From the NCBI GenBank assembly GCA_013115145.1, contig JAAPAO010000479.1:1-21935 (forward strand): DNA of 21,935 bases, written 5' to 3'. Both the position numbers and the translations under genes were made by a program. Numbering within the stretch: the stretch's first letter is position 1; every line of letters starts with the position of its first letter. This DNA comes from Perkinsus chesapeaki (lineage: Eukaryota; Perkinsozoa; Perkinsida; Perkinsidae). The notes below the pieces were generated by a model that searched no databases, was not told where the DNA came from, and worked only from the letters and a program-made list of their open reading frames with translations. Below are positions 1 to 9,758 of this stretch, one piece after another.

Positions 1-126
1 AAGTGGCGCCCCCGTTGGCATTGCTTGTCCGATCCCGTGTTGCAATGTTTTCCCATCACGCGATGGTGTGAGTGATTCTGTGGATTGTTTACAGTTACTA
101 AGTTACTAACGCAACTCATGAAGTTT
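1..126. other. Left edge, no gene assigned
   Basis: This is the short stretch beyond the stop codon of the KIN17-like gene. No reading frame or RNA gene can be supported here. A pyrimidine-rich AG near 90 could be a splice acceptor of something off the left edge, but nothing confirms it. Confidence 0.3.
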
Positions 127-913
127 TTAAGTAAACTCACATATACTATTTAAAGGGACAGTGAGCTCCCTTGAACCATTGATACTGGACGCGATAATCT
201 TCGCTTCACCTTGGCGTGCATTTCGCGACTTCAGAGTGACGATAGCGCCCACAGGCAAGTTGCTCACTGCCGGTAGGACAACCTCGAGATTCCTGAACAA
301 GATACTATTCCAGTGACCACTAGTAGAGACCCACTTTCCGGGCGATTTCCCAACGACCGTCTCAAGATGGGTGCATTCCATTGAAGCGGATTCGCCAGAT
401 TCCATCAGCTTCCCGCGGCATCGTCCAGCATCACACTCCTTTACGATCATCTTTTGTCGGAAAAACTTCGACGACTTGTCACGTATCCGAACAACTAGTC
501 CCGGTTTAACCCATTCGGGCTTCGCCGTGAGATCAACCACGGTCACGTCAAGCCTTTCTTCGCGAACGCCTTCCGAATGGTCTCGCGGCGTAGGGACAAA
601 GCGGCTCTTCTTCCGACTAGGCGACTGCTCCCGAACCTCCCCCCGACCACGCATTTCGCGCGCTTTCCGGAAGAACGCAGTTTCCGCGGTGGCACGTCTG
701 GAGTCTGAAAGTATCAAGATATTCTAGTTTAACCGCTGACGGTTGTTTACCAGCGATTGCAGAAGTTATATGTTTCCTGCTCCTTGATGAGACACTCCGT
801 TGAAGGAATTCAGTATTGACGCCGACACGCCCCTCCTGTTTGGACTCGTCTCGCCGTCTTTTCTCCGCCTCCTGTATCAACAGACCGGCGATCCATTTAT
901 CCTCATCAGTCAT
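127..913 (-). CDS. KIN: KIN17-type C-terminal (tandem SH3/KOW-like) protein
   Basis: KIN17 is a conserved nuclear DNA/RNA-binding protein linked to replication, repair and splicing. The model has two exons, 913-751 and 704-127, with a 46-nt GT-AG intron at 750-705, giving 246 aa. Residues 1-54 are charged and resemble the helical linker after the KIN17 winged helix. Residues about 117-172 match the first C-terminal KIN17 subdomain (W119, PGLVVRI, MIVKE, then THLETVV at 166-172). Residues about 175-245 fit the second KOW-like subdomain. The C2H2 zinc finger and winged-helix half of KIN17 is absent: an in-frame TAG lies two codons before the ATG, and the 215 bp up to the next gene hold no zinc-finger motif. 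It may be a stand-alone C-terminal gene, a truncated copy, or a gene whose first exons lie elsewhere; the TAG could also be the end of an intron. Confidence 0.72.
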
Positions 914-1128
914 TCTCTAATCGGGCACTCTTTACTTGAAACGCAACCACCACAGTATCATTTTGTTTACAACAAGTCAAGTAATGAAGATGAACTAGTT
1001 GGATAAAGGCGATTCGATGACGACTAAGCAGGTGGAACAGCATGACATGGATGCTAGCAAATCCAGCATTAACATTTCCACAAGTTAACCTACCCAATCA
1101 GAGGTAGCTTACCCTCCAGACAGTCCGA

Positions 1129-4100
1129 TCACAAGCGCTCAGTGACATATGTGTCGCCGGGTTGATAGGGAGTGTTGGTCGGGTTTTTGGGACCTACTGC
1201 ATCCTGGATGGCTTCATCGGCTCTTCTCAGTAAATGCTCTATCCTTTTCGCCACGCATTTTAAGTTGAGCCAGGACGAATCGCACGTTGTGGCAAAGCGA
1301 GCGTGCAGGTCTCCAGATAGCAAGTCCAGCAAATAAACAGCGCCCGACTTGTCAACGACCACGATGAGATCGCCACTTGAAGTCTGAGCGATGCACCGCA
1401 GCGGCAAGCATGCTCCCCTATCGGCAATGCACCAGGAGTACACCACAGGCACCCCACCGGTTCTCTCCTCGATGGAATAAGTACTTTCCAACGAGGCAAG
1501 CCTAGAACGCGGAAGAGGAGCCGTCGCGCCTTTGCGTGGGCGGCGCAGCTCTCCCACAGTTTGCTCGTACCTTTGGATATCTCTAGGTTTCACGGACACA
1601 ACCGATACGATACCACTGAGCATTCCAACCATCACAAAAGAATCTTCCACGTCCACATTGACAACCTCCTCACCAACGGTAACAGTCCGAGTTGGGCGGG
1701 AACAGTCCCTACAGGACAGCAACACCAGCTGCTGATCGCCAATGCTACCAGCTTCGCGATGGCATATGGGGTTCTGCTGCCAGTCAGGAGCGAGCGGTAG
1801 GGAGTCAAAGGAGAGCGAAAATTTCCCAGTGGTGAGCTTCCTCGGAGCGGTACTTCTACTTTTCGCGGCAGTGGTAGGGCGAATAGTGGCGCGCCACACA
1901 GTGACTCGATAGCCAGAGCCGTCCCCGTGAAGAGCGATGAACCGCACAGTGTGTGACACATAAGTAGTAGGTAGAACTGTGAGACCCGAAATAGGCTTCC
2001 GGCCACCAACATCCAGGATTTCGACACAGGAGAACGGCTGCAGGGCGTACCTGTAGACTTTGCCGTCTTGGCAGCCGCAAAGCAGGGTGTCAGAGATGGG
2101 CACATGGGCAAGCGAGGTACATGTAACACGCATTGCTGGGCATCCAGGGTGTGCCTTGGGACCGGGATGGAAGACACGGTGACACCTCGGTGGTCCCGAG
2201 CTCGGCGAGAGACTAAATAGCCACACCGGCCCGCCCAGTTGGGAGCCCACCCATGATGTGCTGATGGCTAGGGAGGGCCAGATCGAATTGAACGACGTAA
2301 TCGCCACCACGGGTCCAGGCGCTGCCACGCACAGGTCGGTTCCACAGCAATCATCTCGAGGGTTCACGGTGACAGCAGTCGCCCTGAGCTTGCCAAGAGC
2401 GAGCAAGGACGGATACTGGCGCACCACACAGCCAGCGAACTGGTCAATCATGTCGATAGATCCGTCCGTCCGACATGTCACGAGGAGGTCTCGGGCACCA
2501 CCGTCCAGGCCGAGGCTCCACGGGTACACAAGATCAACCGGTGCAGAGTTTTGCAGGCCAACAAGAATCTTTCCGTGTCCATCTGGTGACCAGCAGTGCC
2601 TCCGGATTTCACTTGCGCTGTCCACTGTCATCAACCTTCCCGAGAACTCGTTGAGAGCCGCCCATTTTATGCACACACCTTCGCTCTGTGATTCGGAGCT
2701 CGAACGTGCGGCAACCTTTCGGGCTTCTGTGTTTGGCCGGATGGTATAAAAGCGTTTACCGGCGACAACAAGCTTGCCTGGGAGCGAAACGAGCAGTCTC
2801 CCTACGACGCTTAATTGCCCTTTGCCACTCGGGATCTCCGTGACGACCGAAAGCCTTGCGGCGTCCCAGATGATAACGTTCGAGCCTTCATCGATGCTCG
2901 CAACATATGCACCATCCAGGCAGACAGCTACGTCAGTTAGAGGTCTCTCATGGCCTTCCAAGCCCCGTCTAAACCCCCTATAGGATGCAGACTGCAGAGT
3001 GTACGTGGGAAGGATTGGGCTGGAAGTGGCCACCACCAGAAGGGAGTGCCGAGCCGAGTAAGCCAGCCCTCGTACCACTCCCTCTGTCGGCGAATTCACA
3101 TCTCGCGCTGGCGTCACCCTCGCCTCCACAGTGAGACGCTTCGTCTCGATAACACAGAATGTGCCATCGAGCGAGGCCGACAGGAGATACCTAGACCCTC
3201 CCTGCTCCTCAACTGGGCCACCAAGTCGAACTAGTCTCGAGACCGCTCCGCTATGTACCCCTTCAACGGACTTCACATGCGACAGTTTAAGCTTCGCTTT
3301 CGCATCAGTTTCTAGTGCAAAAAAATGTAGTCCACCGCGGACGTCGCAGAGCAGCCAAGGTGAGCCATGGTGTTCGATGCACGTCATTTGGTTCAAGAGT
3401 ACGCGGACTCTCTTCCGTCCGATCCGCAGCTTGTGGCAATTTCTATAACGAAAGTTTATTTCCGTTTTCCTGGGTTCCTCGGCGTCGCTGAATGACTTGT
3501 TCTCCTCGCTCGAGAAGACTCGTTCCCAAATACTGACCCGACTGTCAGCGTAAAGCACGCAAATGATCTGGCAAAATAAATCAATACAAATCTGGAGCCC
3601 GAAGTGACCTTAGCTGCTTGATCAAGGCAAACCGCCATGGCACAGCTCTCAGTAGAGCAAGATCGAATCTGCGAGCGATTTTGGGGAAACCAAAATTTCG
3701 GCGGACGCCTTACAGGTGCTCGGAGCTCCTGTACAAGCACAAACTTCCTGTTCTGCGGGGACCAGATGCTGACCACCGAGGAGCGATCATGAGTGGTGAT
3801 GATCGACTCCAGCGCCTCGCTGTAACTGTTTCGCCAGTCGGACATTTTAGATATCACCATCTTACTGCAAGGTTAATATGGATTCTCCCGGATGCATTGC
3901 CGAGTCCACGAATTTGGAACATTTCATCCACGCCGGACAGACAGTGAGTCCGCCAGGCTCGTCGTCGATGGAGTGCGATGGCATGCTGCTTAGAGAGAAA
4001 ACCCCATCTGAGGCTACTGCCACCAACACGTACTACCTGCCACTGGGATGATGGTGCTGATCCGGTGAGAGCGCCACCCTTTCCACTAGGTAGTCGATGA

Positions 4101-4795
4101 GCTTGACCCAGGTAAGTCCTGTGAGCCGGCGGGAATCATCAATATCTGACAGAGCTTCGTAGAGCTCTACGACACCTGCTATATATGGTATTATGCTCTG
4201 TGGGCTGTAGCTGCCAGCTCTGAGAAAAGACAAAGTTAATACCTGTGCAACGTTGCGCCGAGCCGTCACAGTACGCTCGGTCAGGAATAACTGGGGCCCA
4301 GACGACGGTATCTCGCGCATTCTACAACTGACCGTATTAGCTGTGGCCGAGAGCCTCAAACGGTCCCACTCACAAATTGCTAAGCTTGGCTTACCAGAGA
4401 AAGGCGTACGGTGGCGACTTAGCCTACTTTAAGAATATCCCCACGAGTTGGTTCAGAGTAAGCAGTTGGCGATCCTCCTGGCGAAACGAGGCACTAGTCG
4501 AGGAGGAGTCTGGTGTATAAGTCGATTGCCTCCGACGCCGCCGCCCTGACCGATGCTGGGCTTCGAGGAGACGGCCTAGATCCATCTCATACCTGACCGG
4601 CTCGTCTGCCGTTTCAATGGAAGGCGCGGCAAGCGGTGGTCTCCCTTATTGCGGCGAGGGGAGAGCTGCCGTGCTATCAATTCCTGACCAGTCGGATATC
4701 ACACAGTGAGGTCCGAGACTTACATGAATGTCGACGAGAGCGTCCTTGTCCAGATCTGAAAGTATCCTATCAACCTCGAGTGGGGGGCATTCCAT
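1129..4795 (-). CDS. EF-hand plus WD40-repeat protein, multi-exon
   Basis: This is a probable scaffold protein joining an N-terminal EF-hand to a long WD40 array, as in WDR49/WDR64-like proteins (architecture resemblance only). Modelled exons: 4795-4724, 4683-4593, 4545-4428, 4327-4243, 4197-4037, 3985-3866, 3819-3609 and 3567-1129, all phases closing, about 1098 aa. The EF loop (residues 14-25, DLDKDALVDIHE) has canonical D1, D3, D5, D9 and E12 and is interrupted by the 40-nt intron before its last Glu, which supports the splice model. A second, imperfect EF-like segment lies in the 4197-4037 exon (near DIDDSRRLTGLTW). The 812-codon last exon carries WD-type blades (VSIWE, NVIIWD, DGSIDMID). 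Least certain are the 4427-4328 intron and the 45-nt segment 4242-4198, which can also be read through in frame. The start is provisional, because open coding-like sequence continues upstream to about 5.1 kb. Confidence 0.75.
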
Positions 4796-5022
4796 TATTA
4801 ACAACTGTAAATGTAAGCCTGTACTCCCTCTGGTGAAGTGGGTGTATTATCCGGAAATCCTTGAAACCGTGAATGCAATAATGGCGCGACTTCTAAAAAC
4901 TTTTCCAGTGTAAAATTCGTTGAACAACCCTCGTGCAGTACTGGATGCTCAAACGAGCCGAGCACCAAATCTATTATAAAAAGACATCCCTCAACACGTA
5001 GAGGAGGTCTCAGCTAACTTAC

Positions 5023-5107
5023 TCCGGGTTGCGGACCCTATTATCAAGATGAGAGCTTCTTGCCGGTGGCATCACATTGGGCCACGGATCCAGCAGCGCC
5101 TTGCTCA
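5023..5107 (-). other. Candidate further 5' exon of the WD40 gene
   Basis: On the minus strand this segment is open in one frame, contains the peptide ALLDPWPNVMPP, and is bounded by TTAG on the upstream side and a strong GTAAGT donor at 5022. A second coding-like open stretch lies at about 4990-4810. An acceptor at CACCAG, about 40 nt before the provisional ATG at 4795, would join upstream sequence in frame to the EF-hand exon. The exact exon chain could not be settled by eye. Confidence 0.25.
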
Positions 5108-5228
5108 CTAATACAGATAGCTCGAGTTCATTACTGCTCTGTTGTATAATCGGGCAACTATTCTTTAATATTTTTTGGAAGTCCTATCAAGTGCCGTCGC
5201 CCGCGCTCGGCTTTGTTTGACGAGCAAA

Positions 5229-5244
5229 TTCGTGGCGCGTGACG
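5229..5244 (+). repeat. TTCGTGGCGCGTGACG element, intergenic copy
   Basis: This 16-bp sequence is identical to the core of lipoyl synthase intron 7 at 19623-19638. Related copies occur at 20496, 20680 and 21286. No flanking exons are visible, so here it is either in an untranslated intron or a free-standing copy. Confidence 0.7.
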
Positions 5245-5742
5245 GAATCAATCGTCTCATGTTTATGCGTTCATATTCTATTGTTACGCCGCATTGGTGA
5301 GCTTTTAAAGAGCTAGAGCTGAAAGACATATCGAAGCGTCTGGTAGCTGGTTCCCTCAGGAGCTTCCCCCATGATACCTAGAGTCTTGTGGATTGCCAGA
5401 CCTAACAATTATTTTCAACTACGACTCCTCCCCCCATCAGAGATAGACCTTGGCTCAACTACCCTGGTCTATAGGAATTATTAGGTCATATTTAGTCCCC
5501 TTCTACTCCAGAGTTTGAGCCTGTCTCTTCCCTAGTTGCACTTATAATGACCACAATTGTGCTGAACTAATGAGCCTTGTGAGAAATTCAACCTGGTAAA
5601 TTAAATATAATTGATACTAATATGACTAGCCTTAGAGCAGAAGAACGTGAGTGTTGTATCATGCATTGCTCGTTATTAAGGACCGTTTCAATCCAGATAT
5701 TAATATGAAATATTTATATGGATTGGGTGTCCAATATCTTTC

Positions 5743-5802
5743 ATCAATAATGAAATATCTGCTTTTCTGTTTTCATGTCTTTCTGTTTATCAATAATGAA
5801 AT
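5743..5802 (+). repeat. 14-bp direct repeat upstream of CDPK
   Basis: ATCAATAATGAAAT occurs at 5743-5756 and again at 5789-5802, 46 bp apart, in AT-rich sequence just before the CDPK start. It may be a local duplication in the leader or promoter; function unknown. Confidence 0.6.
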
Positions 5803-5815
5803 TTGCCCCTTTCAG
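5802..5815 (+). promoter_or_regulatory. Candidate splice or trans-splice acceptor before CDPK
   Basis: A pyrimidine tract ending TTTCAG stops 12 nt before the ATG at 5828. Perkinsid and dinoflagellate mRNAs are known to receive a spliced leader, so this is a good candidate acceptor. It favours the ATG at 5828 over the AT-rich open frame that extends upstream from there to 5651. A 5' UTR intron acceptor is equally possible. Confidence 0.4.
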
Positions 5816-5827
5816 TTTGTTATTACA

Positions 5828-7714
5828 ATGCCGGTTGCTGAACAACCCGGTGACATCAGTACCTCTACAGTGTCGGAGATGGCTCCCTGTGAGCACTGCC
5901 CTGGCGGCGTATGCTCTATTCGACCCAAGGCGTCCCAAGGGCCTTCCGAGGCTTCTACTGGCGACGCCCTCAGTCCCCACCGGACATTCGAACAGTCGGT
6001 TTCGCACGAAAGAGCAGTTCGAGCTCTGAAGAGAGAGAATCAACCCGGCAGTCTGTTTGTTCGCGGTCGGCAAACTTTGATAATCGATAAGAGAGATAGG
6101 AGCCGACATGGGCCAGAGAAACTTTTGAAGGAGTACGACCTTCAGAGGGTCATCGGCAACGGCTCGCAAGGTTCGGTGTGCGAAGCCGTCTGTCGGGCTA
6201 CTGGGGATCGACGAGCGATTAAGATCATACCAAAATGCGATGCTGTTCTGACCGGCGGAACTTGTAGCTTGGAGGAGATATCCATCGTTAACCGACAGAT
6301 GAAGCGGGAGGTAGGGGCGATGGGCCGCCTAGATCATCCTAACATATGCCGACTCTTTGAGATCTATGAGGACAGTATGTCATTCTATCTTGTAATGGAA
6401 CTATGTCGTGGTCCGGAGCTCACGGACTATCTACTGAAGGAGCGGTATCTATCGGAGCCCGAAGCAGCCAGGATAATGCGGGGTCTTTTGTCAGCGGTCA
6501 ACTACTGCCATAGTAAGGGCATCATTCACCGAGACATCAAACCAGAAAATATATTGTTTTCGACGCCATGTGAGAAGTCACCGGTGAAGCTTATCGACTT
6601 CGGATTCAGCGCTAGGGTATTTCAGAACTCCTGCGCTTTGGGCTGCTGCGGAGAGGACCATGCGAAGGAGATAGACTTGGGAACACGGAAGGTGTCCCGT
6701 TTCGAGCTTCGGTACTGTGGGCTGCCGAAGACCGATGTTGTTCAGCGGCAGCGAGAATCCTTCAAGGACGAGCCGGCTGGTGGAATTTCTCTTGTTAACG
6801 ACTTCGGCATCGGAGCTCAGAAATTGCACGGTTTGGTGGGCACGCCCTACTATGTGGCGCCCGAGATTATTGCGGGACATCAGCATCACACTGGCATGGA
6901 CATGTGGAGTTTAGGAGTCCTGTTGTTCGTTCTTCTGGGTGGCTACGCTCCCTTTAGAGGAGCTACGACTGGTGAGGTGTTGGAGTCTATCACTAAGAGC
7001 CAGGGAGTGGAGTTCCCTGAGAAATGGTGGGGAGGGGTTTCGGAGGAGGCTAAGGACCTTATAAGACGGTTGATGGAGCGAGACTGCGGTAAGCGGCTCA
7101 CTGCAGCGGAGGCCTGGGAGCATCCCTGGATGAAGCGCTATCGGCCGAGTAATGATGATGTGAGACTCTACCCGGAGTCTTTTGAGACCTTCGTCCATGC
7201 CAGCAAACTGCGACAGGTTGCGGTGAATGCTATTGCTTATAACTTATCGGTGTGCAGTTGCGCGGAGTGGATACGAGAAATATACAGGACTTTCGAGGCA
7301 CTCGATGAGACGGGATCTGGAACGATAAGTCTTACTGAGTTCAGAGCGGCGATGAAGAAGGCTCGGCCCGATATGGATAACGATAAGATCGATGAGATAT
7401 TCAAGGGCATCGACACTGATGCGAGTGATGCTATCGATTACACTGAGTTCTTGGCTGCGGCTATCTCCCAGGTGACGTTCTCCCGAATAGACCTCTGCAA
7501 GAAGGCTTTCCGCATTCTTGATCGGAAGCAAGATGGTGTGATATCGTCGGACGAGTTGCAGCAGATTATGGGAATAACTCAGCGGGATGATCTCGACAAG
7601 GAGTCCATAACCGAAGTCATTCGCGAGTTTGACAGTAATGGTGACGGCTTCATCGACTTCCAAGAGTTCCTCGCAATGATGCAATCGTATGATGTTGGCT
7701 CTTCAACGCCATGA
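5828..7714 (+). CDS. CDPK: Calcium-dependent protein kinase (CDPK)
   Basis: This is a Ser/Thr kinase directly activated by calcium, a family of plants and alveolates. The 628-aa frame has a Gly-rich loop GNGSQGSV (about 110-117), ATP-binding K132, catalytic HRD (234-236), DFG (257-259), GTPYYVAPE (338-346), a junction region at about 441-485, and four C-terminal EF-hands with loops at 493-504, 529-540, 565-576 and 602-613. EF3 has Lys at loop position 3 and may bind calcium poorly. Residue 2 is Pro, so N-myristoylation is not expected. I chose the ATG at 5828 because the open frame upstream is AT-rich, hydrophobic and precedes a splice-acceptor-like site. Unlike most neighbours the gene needs no intron to be read. 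It does hold an unusual in-frame 68-codon segment (residues 264-331) between DFG and APE, which could be a spliced intron; the protein would then be 560 aa. Confidence 0.93.
   Translation: MPVAEQPGDISTSTVSEMAPCEHCPGGVCSIRPKASQGPSEASTGDALSPHRTFEQSVSHERAVRALKRENQPGSLFVRGRQTLIIDKRDRSRHGPEKLLKEYDLQRVIGNGSQGSVCEAVCRATGDRRAIKIIPKCDAVLTGGTCSLEEISIVNRQMKREVGAMGRLDHPNICRLFEIYEDSMSFYLVMELCRGPELTDYLLKERYLSEPEAARIMRGLLSAVNYCHSKGIIHRDIKPENILFSTPCEKSPVKLIDFGFSARVFQNSCALGCCGEDHAKEIDLGTRKVSRFELRYCGLPKTDVVQRQRESFKDEPAGGISLVNDFGIGAQKLHGLVGTPYYVAPEIIAGHQHHTGMDMWSLGVLLFVLLGGYAPFRGATTGEVLESITKSQGVEFPEKWWGGVSEEAKDLIRRLMERDCGKRLTAAEAWEHPWMKRYRPSNDDVRLYPESFETFVHASKLRQVAVNAIAYNLSVCSCAEWIREIYRTFEALDETGSGTISLTEFRAAMKKARPDMDNDKIDEIFKGIDTDASDAIDYTEFLAAAISQVTFSRIDLCKKAFRILDRKQDGVISSDELQQIMGITQRDDLDKESITEVIREFDSNGDGFIDFQEFLAMMQSYDVGSSTP
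6617..6820 (+). other. In-frame 204-nt GT...AG segment in the activation loop
   Basis: This segment begins GTATTT after an AGG codon, ends GAGCTCAG, is phase 0 at both ends, and has no stop. It encodes 68 residues rich in Cys and charged residues, where most CDPKs have none. Removing it joins DFGFSAR to KLHGLVGTPYY, a near-normal, slightly short activation segment. Its last seven codons encode DFGIGAQ, so a second DFG lies exactly 68 residues after the first. It is either a real insert or a 3n intron whose ends arose by tandem duplication. Confidence 0.5.
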
Positions 7715-8257
7715 GTGGTATCTTTTAGTCTACATTTCTAACCGGTCCCTTTTCATACAGGAAAGGACTCATCTGTTCATCATTGTGTACCAATTATAAA
7801 CTCGACATTATTTCCCTTTCGATGGTTGTATGTGTTTTCCATAGTGTCCGAATACCAATAGAAAGCCACGCGACCGATGGAAGCCAAGGTGGAAGAATAA
7901 CCGTAAATCCGCCTGCTAATTTGGATCCTCCATTTTCCCGTGGATACGCACCAACTAGGGCGCAGAGACTCCATTGCCGACTCTACAAAACTTCACGATC
8001 GCTTTCAGAATAGCTTGCGATCGTTAAAGGGCAAGGCACCTTCGATCTTGGGACATGCCCTGTCCTCAGCAACAACAACAATTGGAGTCGATGCTCGCCT
8101 AGATACGTGGGCGATGAAATAGGAAATGCCAGGAAGTTCTGGCATGATGGGCTAAAGAGGTGTACCGATTTAAGAAGGAAGGCTTGAGGCTGTGAATGAG
8201 TGGGAGGCATGCAGCATCGGTTAACACATCATCCAACAATCAAGGTGTATCACATAG
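7715..8257 (+). other. Unresolved 5' part of the downstream gene
   Basis: This stretch lies between the CDPK stop and the first firm exon of the next gene. An open, coding-like stretch at about 7920-8120 (including RRDSIADSTKLHDRFQNSL) and a short one near 8161-8194 (VYRFKKEGLRL) may be its earlier exons. I could not join the first to the second with a convincing intron. Confidence 0.3.
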
Positions 8258-8955
8258 GTTTAATATGCAGAAAGTGACAGTGATGGACTTGAAGGAGACA
8301 GAAATTGTGTCACAGAATATGGTGACGCCAATTCTTTATCGAAGTTTTGGCGCAGGGGGCGGATTATTCCCAGACCGAGTGGGAAAGCATTGTTCATGAC
8401 CCCGTAGCTCCTGAGTTTCAAGTACACCATTTCATGTTCCCTTCTAGAATCCTTTGGGCATCAATTCTGGCCAGCATCACCATTCCCGTAGTGGTTGGTA
8501 TAAAGATGTGTGGTTTCGATGTCATCAAAGGCTCGTATTTAGGGGCGCTTTCAAATCTTCACTTTGGCATTGATGTAACTGCGGTCACCAAAGGCGCCTT
8601 CCAAGCGAACATTCATGTTGTAAACGACTCCAGACGGCTCCTTATGTGCATTGGTGTTGAATGGTTCAAGGTGCCTCCTGAGCGTACTTCGTCACGAGAT
8701 GCTCACAGAGATGGAACTTATGAAGCTAGAAGTGAATGTCTCACCAAAGTGGGTGCCATCGTTGGATGGACCAACCGTAGTTGGCTTGCGTGGGTCTCCG
8801 AGAACCAAGACGATATGGATCTGAATCATGTGGTGAACTTGGAGCACACCAGAGTTGCTTGCCGGCAGCTACCTAAATCGGTACCCATGATACCTATTTG
8901 GTTAGCGACACCACTTAATGCGAGTCTGCCTCAGCCGCTCGATATGAATATTTAG
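8258..8955 (+). CDS. Putative single-pass membrane protein, 5' end unresolved
   Basis: Two exons are supported, 8258-8321 and 8356-8955, joined in phase by a short GT-AG intron of 34 nt (8322-8355); the frame ends with TAG at 8955. A preceding intron from about 8188 to 8257 would join upstream sequence in frame. The product has a soluble N-terminal part, one hydrophobic segment (ILWASILASITIPVVVGI) about 30 residues into the last exon, and a roughly 150-residue tail. The tail portion FQANIHVVNDSRRL is faintly like the beta-strand pattern of LEA2/TMEM106-type extracytoplasmic domains, but I do not recognise the family. There is no ATG in frame in the main exon, so it cannot be the first exon. 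A lineage-specific membrane protein is the safest reading. Confidence 0.45.
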
Positions 8956-9758
8956 TGTTCAGATCTAACGAGCGTATAATGGATTTTAGTTTATTTGTTG
9001 ATCCTATCTGGTAGGGCCCCCTCAGTCACCATATAGTTCTTGCTAAATCTATGCTGACAGCTGCCAAGGCATTGGAAGTATCGCCTTGATAATCGAGCTT
9101 TTAGCAGTTTCTCGGTTTACTATTGCCTCAGTTGATCATGCATGTAGACAACACACCAAGGGATATTCCGTCACCACCAGCTTTGTTGCAGTCATATTCA
9201 AACATATGAGTAAACAACGGCTTCCCAGGAGTAGAGTTATCTGCCTCCAACTTGAGATCACAGAGTTGTGTTGGTCATACACAGGACTGCTTCCGCGATT
9301 GAGTCAAGTGAAAAAGAAGGTCTCTTGCATTGAGCTTTCTCCAGTGAACCATGCGGTATCAGACACATCATTCGGATATTGGCTTTATGGCAGTTATTCC
9401 GTCTGAGTCTGATTTTGATCTAGAGAACGATCAGGTGTTACTTTGAAATACATTAGAGATATTAGGATTAGCTTGTCTCAGGTCCATTGCTCCCTTGAGT
9501 GTTGTCAGCCATATTATAAACGCAACAAACGCAAGGCAAGACGGCTACGGATCTATTCTAATCTTGCAGTCCAAGCCTCCTTGGTCCGTGTTTCAAGACG
9601 CGGGAGGCATGACCACAAAACGGTACATATCCGCAAGTGTACGCATGCACTGTACGTGAGCCAGTGAAGAGTACACTGCATGGTAAACTCAAGTATTAAC
9701 TTCTACTAACACTTATGAAGGTAAATATGAAGTACTAAACCACTGACAACTACTGCGA
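8956..9758. other. Spacer without recognised gene
   Basis: This spacer of about 800 bp separates convergent genes, the membrane protein on plus and the protease on minus. Open frames at 9086-9406 and 9443-9667 lack domain-like composition and have no recognisable homologue. I see no RNA gene or repeat. Confidence 0.4.

Larger units (their letters stand above)
4796..5827. other. Spacer between divergent WD40 and CDPK genes
   Basis: This spacer of about 1 kb separates two head-to-head genes, so it should hold both promoters. It becomes AT-rich towards the CDPK. Apart from possible WD40 upstream exons (to about 5.1 kb), one copy of the TTCGTGGCGCG element and a short direct repeat, I see no gene or RNA. 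Confidence 0.5.

Noticed and set aside
1880-1910. TAGTGGCGCGCCAC resembling the intron element
   Set aside because: It lies within WD40 coding sequence and is explained by the codons; flanks do not match the element.
1632-2177. 181-codon open frame inside the WD40 gene
   Set aside because: It is on the same strand but in another frame of a strongly coding exon; a shadow of the WD40 frame.
5447-5458. CTTGGCTCAAC resembles the end of the dinoflagellate/perkinsid spliced leader
   Set aside because: Only about ten bases match and the upstream leader sequence and donor are absent, so it is not an SL gene.
5651-5827. 59-codon N-terminal extension of the CDPK frame
   Set aside because: It starts with GTG, is AT-rich and hydrophobic, and precedes a strong acceptor-like TTTCAG; more likely leader or intron.
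9086-9406. 106-codon plus-strand open frame
   Set aside because: No convincing ATG context, domain or splice support; the other frames look equally plausible.
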